64,000 nucleotides of DNA. Origin: Leuctra nigra. Its lineage: Eukaryota > Arthropoda > Insecta > Plecoptera > Leuctridae. The position numbers and the translations under genes were made by a program. Each line of letters starts with the position of its first letter. Within the stretch, counting starts at the first letter, position 1. Shown piece by piece: positions 10,830 to 21,214 of this stretch. The stretch lies in NCBI GenBank assembly GCA_934045905.1, contig OW203765.1, forward strand, positions 26,687,151-26,751,150, in the 5' to 3' direction. The notes beneath the pieces were generated by a model that saw only the letters and a list, made by a program, of their open reading frames with translations, was not told the origin of the DNA and made no database searches.

Positions 10830-11600
10830 CTTTGCAGTTAGTAGGTAAATTAATACTTCATAGCATTTGACTGTATAAAGTTTCTGAGTATTTGTGAGTA
10901 TGCAAATATTGAATAATAAATCCAAGACAGGGGTGACCAAATCAAAGTTTGCCGTCTTTATCTCTCACCCCTACCCTCCAAGAGACCACTTTCAAAAATA
11001 AAATAATAAAATAATGTAGACCTATGTTGCTAGTAAATGAATACAAGCTTAGCAAATTTTGGTTACATGCCTATTAATAGATTAACTGAGTTGAGAAACG
11101 TTATAAATTCATATAGAATAATTTTTCAATAAATGGCTGCGTTTTTGTGCGCTTTCAACTATTCTCTTTTAATCATTCTTAATTATACAAACGATTTACA
11201 TTATCTGTTAGATATGTACAGATTATACAGATTTATTCTATGTAAAATCGTTTATAATTAAGAATGTTTCCTGCTGAAAGCGCACAAAGCTGCAGGCCTA
11301 ATTTATTGAAAAATTAACAAAGAATTCAATTCACGAACTTTTCTCAATTACTCCTAATCTATTAAAGGCCAGTAACCAAACTTGCTGAGCTTGTGTTCTT
11401 ATTAATTAAGAGTACCATACATTACTTTTTTATTTTTAAAAGCGTTCTCTTGTTGGGTAGGGGTGAGGGGTAAAGACGACAAACTTTGGTTTGGTCACCC
11501 CTGTGTTGGATGTATCATTCAATATTTGCATACTGACAAATACTCTGAAACTTTATACATTCAAATGCTGTGAAGTATTAATTTACCTACTAGCTGCAAA
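10830..11600. repeat. Large imperfect palindrome, arms of about 375 bp
   Basis: The arms meet near 11215. Landmarks are TAGTAGGTAAATTAATACTT on the left against AAGTATTAATTTACCTACTA on the right, and GGGGTGACCAAATCAAAGTT against its inverted counterpart at about 11485-11505. The arms differ by scattered changes and small indels, so this is not a perfect assembly-mirror artefact. Confidence 0.75.
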
Positions 11601-11629
11601 TACAATATTGTAATAATATTAAGTTCTTC

Positions 11630-11701
11630 GACCGAACCGGGGCTCGAACCCGAGACCTCTTCCTTGCCGGGCGAGAGCTCTACCAACTGAGCTACCCGGT
11701 C
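11630..11701 (-). tRNA. tRNA-like sequence 1, Ala(GGC)-like
   Basis: A 72-nt cloverleaf can be drawn on the minus strand: acceptor GACCGGG against TTCGGTC (with G-U pairs), A-box TAGCTCAGTTGG and B-box GGTTCGAGCC. The anticodon loop is CCGGCAA, with C instead of the invariant U33, and the anticodon stem is mispaired. It is probably a tRNA-derived repeat or pseudogene. Confidence 0.45.
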
Positions 11702-11947
11702 GGACGGACGGACATTAGACACAGCACACTGATGAGGGTTAGAGATCTCCGAGAAGCGAACCATAACTACTAGCATACTATACTGCATACATACTGCATA
11801 CTAGCATACTAGCATAGAGCATACTAGCATAGAACTAGCATAGTGAGCTATGCTCACTACGAACATTGAGCATTCTCTACCTTCATTCTATTCTCCACGG
11901 AGACCTCTAACCCTCATCAGTGCGTTGGGACCAATGTCAGTCCGTCC

Positions 11948-12019
11948 GACCGGGTAGCTCAATTGGTAGAGCTCTCGCCCGGCAAGTGAGTGGTTCCGGG
12001 TTCGAGCCCCGGTTTGGAT
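11948..12019 (+). tRNA. tRNA-like sequence 2, Ala(GGC)-like
   Basis: Inverted partner of the copy at 11630-11701, together with about 55 bp of shared 5' flank. The anticodon stem CTCGC/GTGAG pairs well and the T-arm CCGGG/CCCGG is perfect, but the 3' acceptor strand TTTGGAT is degraded and position 33 is C. Anticodon GGC is unusual for eukaryotic alanine tRNAs. A tRNA-derived repeat is the better reading. Confidence 0.45.
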
Positions 12020-12264
12020 ACAAAAGTTATGAAAGTTCCAAAGTTATGATACATTATGTATATCAACCCCTATTAAAAGTTGGTTTCTTTCGGGGTGCGT
12101 CCCTCCAACACCATTAGAGATATGGCAAAACAAAAAAATACGTATGTGATTATCTAGGTTTATAAACAATTCTACCAAGTTTGACCAACATTAAAGATGG
12201 TGACGTAAATTTTTCACTTTTTTTCGCCCGTTTGTTGTGGAACGTCCCATCCCAATATTGGTAC

Positions 12265-12903
12265 ACTAGGAAAACGCATCAGTAAAACGCGTTGATGAGC
12301 GAGCACGGGTACGTGCAAATTCTCCAACAGGAAATGCGCGTACACAACGCACAGAAAACATATACATCCATATTGAATTGAAATATGATCCACTCAATCA
12401 ACATAAAAGTATATGCTTTTCATCAAAACTTGAAAATAGCCTGGTATATAGAGCAAATCAGATTCAATTCAAATGGCACTGGAAAACGTTCATTTCATAG
12501 GTTCTTCATTTCTGACAGCTATTAAAAATGGCAATAAGTTCATAAGTTCTTAACTGATTGGGATAACAATTTGTAAAATAACAATGTCGGTCTTAATGAC
12601 CATGCAAAATATGAGTTTGATCAGATTTATCCAAAACCATTTTTATTTTTCAGCTCATCAGGAGATATTTATTTAAATTTTAACCAATGAATGGTTTTCA
12701 AATCAATTGGGGTCTGTAAACAGAGAAGGTTGTATGAATGTGTATGCATTACATGTGTGCAAAATTTCAGATGGATCGGCCGTGAAACGGTGCGACCTGT
12801 ATATCGATAAACAGCAGAAGAATAACTGTAAAAAAGCAAAAAAAACAGAGGTCTGTGCCAAAAGAGCCAAAAGGAGTCGCTCGCTTCGCTCGCTCAATAA
12901 TAC
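12265..12903 (+). repeat. Dispersed repeat family F1, about 640-bp copy
   Basis: Starts with a form of ACTAGGAAAACGC followed by ACGCGTTGATGAGCGAGCAC and ends with an A-rich tract and CTCGCTTCGCTCGCTCAATA. The motif TGAGCGAGC near the 5' end is inverted at the 3' end (GCTCGCTCA). Interior modules of the form CAAAATTTCAGATNGATCGG recur. Further copies lie at 28.6, 32.0, 45.6 and 47.1 kb, with fragments elsewhere. No ORF; probably a non-autonomous DNA element of unknown class. Confidence 0.7.
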
Positions 12904-13045
12904 TTGAAATAACATCATAATACAAGTCTTATAATTTTTTTTTGACTTGATGACTATTATAGTGTAACTATGGCAGACTTTCAAACTTCGAACTTGATTA
13001 TCTCGGAATACAAGAAAGTGGACATACAACAAACAAACATTTAGA

Positions 13046-13209
13046 CGACGAATTCTTGAGCTTTCAAGTTCTGAAACAGTTCGCGTTTTCATTGTTTAAA
13101 ACCTGAAATAGTTGACAATTAGGCCTTAGCCTTCAAATTTTCAAGCTATATACAATCCAAACGTAAAATGGTTTCTAAAAGTGAGTCTCAAGAATTGGCC
13201 TCCTGGATC
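13046..13209. repeat. Diverged hairpin MITE (GAATTCTTGAG family)
   Basis: Inverted ends GAATTCTTGAG and CTCAAGAATTGGCCTCC. A better-preserved member of the same family lies at 50525-50685. Confidence 0.5.
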
Positions 13210-13389
13210 GGCACATAAATCGGTCACCAATAAATAATATGACCCGTCACTCAAAATAGACATTCAAAGTGTATGAATGTGTTGGCATCATCTGCTTCTA
13301 TAAGGAAAACCCGCAACTGCTATAGGTCTAGAGTCCAAGACTTGCTATTTGTGCTGATTTTCCATGAAACTAAACTTTCATCTTCGCTG

Positions 13390-13460
13390 TCTTTCAAAAC
13401 ACATTGCATCACCATGACGCCATCACGATGAGGAAATTTAGGATATTTATTCAGATTATT
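13390..13460 (+). repeat. Duplicate of the lectin gene C upstream region
   Basis: About 70 bp closely matching 15996-16065, just upstream of the gene C start codon; both contain ACGCCATCA, GATGAGGA and TTTAGGATATTTATTCAGAT. It looks like a detached copy of the promoter/5' region. No signal-peptide exon follows it. Confidence 0.6.
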
Positions 13461-13539
13461 TGCGTTTCATTAGACACTCGTTTCAAATGACATTGAACAT
13501 GTCATTGAACAATGACATGTTTTTAATGGGTTGAAACCT

Positions 13540-14776
13540 GCGGGATTTGGCTCAGAGGGTAGAACACAAAGAATCAGCAATATTATAATTTGTTTATTAC
13601 AGAGAAAATAAATGTTCATTGATGTGAAAAGAGCAATCAAAAATTATGAAAACAATATTACGTTCGATACGTCGGCAGTAGTGATGATGTCGTCTGGTTT
13701 GTTTACTTCCGCGTAAACAAGTGGATGGCGTTGACTCTTGCGTAGTGTGTCCCGTGAACTCCAGTCCACCAGCAGAATGAAATGACTGGATATGTCACCT
13801 CCTTCAGCTGCGATGCGATGATGTTGTCTATTAACCCCTTGGTTACCAGGACGTCCAGCAGTCCGTGCACAAGGAGTGACCTCCTCGAGCAGTTGGATCA
13901 AGTTGGCTCAGGCTGATGACGTTCGTGGCTGCAGACTCGTCGGTTTCTCCCGGAGTTGCAATTCACTAACTTTTATACTTTAACATTTACTGACTTTAAT
14001 GTTGAAACTGTTCAGTTGATCACTTGTAACTTGAAATTGTCTTAATGCGATATTATTTGCCTCAGCATTAGGCTTGAAGTTTGAATTTACTGGGTTGACG
14101 TTTATACAAAAATGTTATTTTAATGTTTACCTTCGATCACATCGGCACTGTCTCGCTGAAATTATACTATGTTGCGTGCACAAGACTTCACGGTTCGCGA
14201 GGCAGGTCTCACTGCTCTGAGAAAACTCCGACTGATGAAGTTTGGCTGGTAGCTTGACGTTTTATACCCTCTCACCTCGGTTTACCGCCAAAGAATATGA
14301 TTGGTTGGTTTCGTACACGTGGTAGCTATTTTTAGGCATTCTGTCATTTCTAAAGCCCGCGAAACGACTTTCTTTCTGCACGTAGGCCCATGCTTTTCTT
14401 GGAATCACTGAAAACTAGTCTGGCTGACTGGTTTTGTAGCGTTATCACAATGACTGGTTCACTTGTTATTACGTGGTGACATCACAATTTAGGTAAGGTC
14501 ACATACTTTTTATATGGATTCACTCACTTTCTTGATATAATTGCACATTGTTAAACTTATTTGATTGCTCGTTATATTTTTGTCTATATTTTGATTGCTA
14601 TTGAATTTTAAGATTGTAAGTTTACATAATGATTCTAATTAATTACTTTGTGTTCAGTTAACCTTGACTCTAAGAATGCCATGCTACAAGCTTGTTCATT
14701 CTTTAAACCTACTTCAAGCAAACATTATTATTTTTAAAGTTAATTTTCTAACCTAGATAGGCCAACTTGTTACAGG
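13540..14776 (-). other. Possible solo LTR or minus-strand transcription unit
   Basis: On the minus strand a TATA box GGTATAAAACG (14260-14266) lies 33 bp upstream of an arthropod-type initiator TCAGT (A at 14233). A potential 5' splice site AAG|GTAAAC lies about 100 bp further on, and an AATAAA signal near 13594. The order (promoter, transcribed leader, poly(A) signal; TGTAACA at one end) fits an LTR, but no matching second copy, primer-binding site or coding region is visible. A host promoter is the alternative. Confidence 0.3.
14231..14266 (-). promoter_or_regulatory. TATA box plus initiator, minus strand
   Basis: TATAAAA at 14266-14260 and TCAGT at 14235-14231 on the minus strand; spacing of 33 bp to the presumed +1 A is close to the metazoan norm. 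Confidence 0.4.
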
Positions 14777-14779
14777 GTA

Positions 14780-15906
14780 TATAATTGTAATTTTCTAAAA
14801 TGTTGTAAAAATCTATAAAATAATGGTTTCGTCTCAACACAAATATATGAATATATTGACATACCTATGTCATACCAATATATAATGTTGAAAAACTTTG
14901 ATTACATTTTTACATTTGACCCTCAAAAAATAAAAATAAATCCATTAGAAACCCATTAAAGACACTTAATCCCATTAAAATAGGTTGTAAACACAAAATA
15001 TGGCAACCTTGATGGCATATTCATGAACAACTTTTTATTACGAAGAGATTGACTGCCATCTAAGCTATTTTGGATAATTCCCCCCCTATTTACCAAATTT
15101 CAAACATTTTGATTTAAGGTTATTCCCCTTACAAAAAAGTTTGGATTAGATTACAAATGTCAACTTACATTTTATTATGCAAACTGATTGTAATTATCTT
15201 GCACCGTGGGCCCACAAAATAATAAAACATGTTCAAAAATTCCCCCAAAAATCACCCTTTGCGCCCCCCCCCCCCCCTGGAGGGTTGTTCCACCAATGGG
15301 CAGATGTCAAGCTAGTAAAAGTGTAATGTGCGTACCTTAAGGTACCTAAAACCACTTTTAGACCTTACGCAGCAGGGGGGGAGGGTCCAACTACGGCTTT
15401 CTCATGGTCTCAAAATTTAAAAAGTTTATTAACATGATTTAGTTTATAATAGTTATACTTTGCTACAAATCCAAAAAGATATAACGGCGGCGACTTAGAA
15501 AATGTTGACTTCACTCGCATAGCATTGATATGCATAGCAGCATTGATACGCATTGCATAGCATTGAAAAAACACAGTGAAAAACAAGGTTCGGGGACGCA
15601 GCCCCCGAGAAAATTTTGAACCAAGATCATTCGTTTAGGTTCAATTTTGAATCGTAAGGTATGGCTATTTTGGGGAATTATAAATTACAAAATATCCAAA
15701 AATTGGTCCAATAGGTTGAAGAATAGGTTCATTTCTTGAACTAATTAGGATATTCAAGTCCAAGGCGCATAGCCTCGGATTTTTTTGGAATTTTCTCTAA
15801 ATTCTAACCATTTTGGCTGTTTTTGACATAATCTGTCTATTTTTAAGTGTTTTTTTAACAAATTATTTTAAATGTGCTTTTTTTAGATGAAACCCTGATT
15901 TCTTTC
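14780..15906. other. Intergenic, no gene recognised
   Basis: AT-rich sequence with a C14 run at 15264-15277 and a G-rich patch near 15376. No ORF of interest and no named repeat recognised. Confidence 0.6.
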
Positions 15907-15967
15907 GGGGGGGGGGGGGGGGGGGGGGGGCTACATCCACCACCGGCTCCCCCCCCCCCCCCCCCCC
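15907..15967. repeat. G24/C19 homopolymer hairpin
   Basis: A run of 24 G, an 18-nt spacer and a run of 19 C, about 155 bp upstream of the gene C start codon. On single strands it could fold as a G:C hairpin; the G-run could also form a quadruplex. Confidence 0.85.
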
Positions 15968-16122
15968 TTGATACGCCCATTTGCCTTGTGACCTGCTTTC
16001 AACACACATTGCATCACTATGACGCCATCAGGATGAGGACATTTAGGATATTTATTCAGATTATTGTCATTGTATTCTCCTCTCCCACCTGCCAGATCAT
16101 CTCTAGAGAGGATCACAGCATC

Positions 16123-19100
16123 ATGCGTCTTCTAACAGCGATCTTAGCAGCGTGTTTACTGGCTGTTTGTGCAGCATCACCGCAATGTAAGTCTTGCATG
16201 GACCAATATACTTGGTGAATTGTATTATCAAGGGATCGTAGCGAGCTTAGCACGATACTTTCGTTTGTTTGTTTGTTTGTTTGTTTTGGAGGGAATTTAC
16301 CAAAATTTTACCAAAATGGAGGGAACTACGCACCAATTGATCCGTAGTTTTTCGCACACACTTATGTCATACGACTACCCTTTGTGTAGTTTTACAGCAG
16401 AATCCCATCGAGACACAGGACAATTGATATACGTATTAGTTTATTCTTCCCTTACTGATGGGTAATCTGAAAGAAAAGATGTAGTTCTGGTCTCTTATAA
16501 GTGTAGACTCATTTTCAGTATAATTTCCATGAATTCGACGGCTCGCCTTCAAACGAGTTTACTTGGCGTTTTCCTAATTAATTACTCAAGTCCACTCTTT
16601 GGACTCTTTGGACCGTACACGAATAGCAGAAAGTGTCTCTGTTGTCGGTCACAATATACCAGACCCTATAGTAAAAAGAAATAACCAAGAAGAATCGAAA
16701 CAAATGCATGGTCTAGATTCTAGAATACAAGGAAGCAATCAAATAATTAGAATTTTTTAGATAGATTGTAAAATTGGGTGTTGAGAGATTGAACTTCAAA
16801 ATTGGAAGAGCGAGGCTGCAGTGGTTTGAACAATTAAGCAAAATGGATAAGGACCGAATACCTAAGATAGCATATGATAAGAAGCATTTAAATAGGAGAG
16901 TGGATAGACCAAGGCAAAGATGGAAAGAGCAGATAAGATTGGATGTTGAAGAGAGGGGGCAGAAATATGATATGGTTGAGCATGAAAGATGGTGGGAGGA
17001 TGAAGAAAGATGACAGTGTTTGGTGAATAGTAAAGAAGAAGAAGACGTCGATGAAGAAGAAGCAGAAGGAAGAGGGGACTGGCATACCGGCGTTCCTAAT
17101 GTGTAATTTGCCCTTGAAATTTATGTAAACTTTACCTGATTGTCAATTGGAAAATAAAATAAAGATGTATTAGATAGATTGTGAAAAGTAAATGCCTGGC
17201 TATGTTCTGAGTCAATGTTAAGCAACTATTTACAGCCTTTACGATCAATGGGAAAATCAATACAACGCAGCATTTTTATTTAAAACCTCATATTTAATAC
17301 TACTGAATCACATTTTATACTGTTTTTTGTTTCTTGCTTTTCTTTAATACTTTTCGACCTTGGCATCAAAATTTTTGAGTTTTTAAACCATGGATGAAAA
17401 CTTTTGCTTTCTCATTTTGGACCACTGTAACAATAGACCGATTTAAAAATTATCTTGTTGGCTCTGCTTTCTAACAAATATCATAATATGCAGTTATGAT
17501 TTCCAATTTCAGGTAACCAAGTCCCTGTCTGATTAATTGTTGAAACGTGGAAATTGTTGAAACTTGGACTTGGGTCCAAGATATCAAACTGCATACGATA
17601 ATTTATTGGAAAACAGAACCACCATGATGATTTTAAATTGTCTATATACCCCTAAAGAGACTAGACCTATACACTTCCCCCGCTTCACCACCGGGAAGAG
17701 CGTCAACTTCCAATGCTGCCAATGCTAATCCTTGAAGCACAAAAAGTCATCTGAGTTACTACCGCAAGTGTTATCCTCCACGTGACAATGGAAGCCAATA
17801 TTTGAAGCCAATATTTGGCTCTTCATTTGACCTCTGAATAAATATTAAAATTATCTCACAACTTGTTCTGTTTTAAAAAATCAAACAACATTAGTTACCT
17901 AATTGACATTGAATATATTTTTGTGAATTATTTTATTATTTTAAATATTGTGTTAATTTTGTTTTATTTTTTATATTTGTTTATCTCACGACATTTTTAA
18001 TGTGTCTATTTTCAAATAATTTTCAATAATTTCAAAGTAAGAAAACATTGTTACGTTTGAATGCTCTTCATGCATAAAAAAAATCATGCATGATTTTTAT
18101 TAACTTGGCTCTTCTTATCTACTACAACTTTGATAGCCTTTAACATTAATGAGAATTTCTATTGAAATGATATGAAATATCTCTTGGAATCGAATGAGCA
18201 TATTGTCATAGATTGTATAAAAAGCAAAAATTACAACTTCATAACACGTCAAATACGCAGTTGACACGAACTTTGATCTTAACGTTGACCCTATAACTTT
18301 GATCCATGGCAAGAAACCTAATTCCCTAGCCAAAGGATAAACCAGCCTCCCCTATACCTGCCAACGAGGATCTTAGCGGGAACACCCCAATGACAAATTC
18401 TCTCTTATATTCCAGATGGCAGGCCACCACCAACAACAGTGCCTCCTGCCAGCATTAATAACCACTTAGAACATGGACATCTTCATAGCCATCTTTACCA
18501 CCTTCTTAGAGGAATTAGTGGACAAATTCCCCAAAGCCACTACCACCATAATCAGGGTCAGGGACAGAGCAACTTCGAGCCTGGACATCATCATAATCAC
18601 AATCATCACCAGCACAATCACCCTCTGGGTCAAGGTCGTCCCCCGCGTAAGTATAACGGCGTCTTCAGAGCTGCGTATTGTGCTTTGTCCATTTTACCGA
18701 TTCCGTTACCCTTTATGAAAATTCTATATTCTGTCGACGCTAGCGTTTGTGCTATTCAGTAAAAACTTTTGTTTTTGATATACTCGAACACCCCATATAT
18801 GACAGTATAAGCGATGAAAATGTAGATAAAGGTTCAATACATGTCATCTAAGTCTTGCTTTTTCGATATTCATAACCGTTTGCCAAATATGGCAATTTAT
18901 ATTTCGTATTTCCCCCTAAAACCGCTCAAAACCGACCGTCAACGGGAAAATATTTATTGGGGGTCGGTTGTGAATGACTCAAAAAAGTAGTTTCTAGTTT
19001 AAACGTGCTGTCACACGAAACATCTCTATCTAGAAATAGATTAACTAGAAGTTTCAATACAATAAATAATTTTTATTATAATAATATTGACGCATTTTTT

Positions 19101-21172
19101 ATGAAGCCCTATTCTTATAATTGTTACCACAATAAGTTACGATTTGATGAAAATTTATGACGACTTATAGGGTACACTCAGTCATGATTTGTTATTCAAC
19201 GGTTGGCGACGTTTCATTCTCAGTCTGAAGATCGGCATAGCATTTGGTGTCCGAAACGTTGCCAGTGGCCCTTTTCAGGGTCAATAAATAAAACAGATCA
19301 CGGCATTCACCAGCGGCTCTTCAATTGCATGGGTTATAAGTTATATTTCGTCCTACAGACATTTTGTACCATATTTTTTAAAATTTTCATGCACTAAACG
19401 TCTCTAGGACAAAATAAAACTAATACACCATTCCAAGCTATTTTATGAACAATTACATTGGTAAAATATATTGATAAAAATTGATTAGAAAACTCTTTAA
19501 GGTCAAACTCACTACTCAGCCGTCTTAAAATATCATAGTTTCCAGTTACGATGTGATACCTTATTCATGAATAGGGGTCCTAGTTTGAAAAAGACCGAAA
19601 CATGACCGATGAGCTACATGATACACTGCGCCAGTGGCGTCGGAACCGGGGGGGCAGCAGGGGCACGTGCCCCCCCTAGACGTCTGAAGGGGGGGCAAGA
19701 GTATCAATCTGCCCCCCCTGGTAACGCATTATATCTTTAAAAAATTACTTGATAAGGGCTGAATTTCAAAAAAATTCGCTGCGCGGCATTGTTTGCGGCA
19801 TTGTCATGTGAAAGTCTTCTGACGGAATTCAATTGATTTTGTTATTTTACACCAAAATCATTCACTGCCTAGAGTACCTATTAAAATTTGAGTAAATCGC
19901 TGCGGGGCTTATTTATATGAACATTCCTTATGAGTGAATGATTAACTTTTGTTTTCTTACAATTAAAATAAAATGCACCATAATCATTCGAAATTCAAAA
20001 AAATCCGCTGCGCGGCATTTTAATGTGTAATGTCTAAAATGTCTATGTCTATGTCTATGTCTAAAAATGTCTGAAATTCATAATGCATTTCAAATTGGAC
20101 CTATTGTGAATGTGAATAAATGCGGAGATATCATCCAAAACTAATCACTTTTCAAGTGCATATAATTTAGATAAAGATAGGTTTAAAAAGTGTGAAATCA
20201 TGTGGAAACGCTCCAAATGCATTCCTGAAATTCAAAAATTTTCCCGGGCTACGCGCCCCGGACCCGCATGGTGCTGGGGGTCCTTCCCCCCAGACCCCCC
20301 ATTGTTTCTCTTCGCAATCGTGTTTCCCACACACATCGTCAGTTACTGAATTATGTTCTCCCTTACAATTTAGTTCCTAACCTACCTAGATCCCAAGCAA
20401 AATGTGCCCCCCCTAAGAAAATAGACTTCCGACGCCACTGCACTGCGCTTGCTACTTCGTCTCACGACATGATTTATCTCCAGCGGGCCAGATCCAAAGC
20501 GGACAAACGGTCCCGGGACGCCCGGGACAGGGCAACGTGGGTCCGGGACAGGGTCCGCCAGCCGGATACAAACAAGTCCCCGGACACAACGCCTACAAAG
20601 TGGTTCAGATTGGTACGGGTTGGGACGCTGCTCGTCAAGTAAGTGTACACCCGTGGATATCACAAATGTGACTATCATGGCAACAGCCAACGTTTGAAAG
20701 CCCAATAGAAGGATCAACTTCAATGGGTCAATTTTCAATTTCAAGTTGTAATCCACCCCATCTCCCTTATCTCATGGGTATCTGATCATGGTCTGCCATG
20801 ATAAAGTCGATTGTACAACAAGAAACAGTAGTTATTTAAACAAATATTTGTAAACATAATGGTTGTCAATGTTACATATTCAACGAACATTGTCCAAGCT
20901 TAATGAATGCAACAATGTCAAGTGTTTAAAGAATGATGTTGCCAGATTTATGTATATAAGTTGTGTGATGAATGCTATGTTGCCAAGTTAACAATGTAAT
21001 TACTAATGCGATGTTGCCAGGTGGATGTTGAGTGAATGCGATGTTGCCAGGTGTACGTTGAGTGAATGCTACGTTGCCAGGTGTATGTTGAGTGAATGCT
21101 ACGTTGCCAGGTGTATGTTGAGTGAATGCGATGTTGCCAGGTGTATGTTCAGTGAATGCTATGTTGCCAGGT

Positions 21173-21214
<42 letters not shown>

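Larger units (their letters stand above)
10138..12212. mobile_element. 2.1-kb composite inverted-repeat element
   Basis: Outer arms of about 175 bp (10138-10312 and about 12029-12212) are inverted copies; both contain the CGCACCCCGAAAGAAACCA block. Inside are a large palindrome at 10830-11600 and an inverted pair of tRNA-like sequences. No transposase ORF is present. 10313-10830 holds AT-rich DNA with nothing recognised. It may be one foldback element or several nested ones. Confidence 0.6.

Noticed and set aside
11630..12019. Functional Ala-GGC tRNA genes.
   Set aside because: C at position 33, weak stems and shared repeat flanks favour tRNA-derived repeats; kept only as tRNA-like.
10138..12212. 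CRISPR-like or prokaryotic features among the repeats.
   Set aside because: The repeats are inverted and eukaryotic mobile-element-like; there is no regular spacer structure.
13644..13901. Minus-strand ORF of 85 codons in the possible LTR.
   Set aside because: No retroviral or host protein signature; likely chance ORF.
19224..19257. Hammerhead-ribozyme-like core CTGAAGA ... CCGAAACG with an upstream GGCGACGTTTC partner.
   Set aside because: Stem III can pair, but stems I and II do not form around the core. A retroelement 3' tail is a simpler reading.
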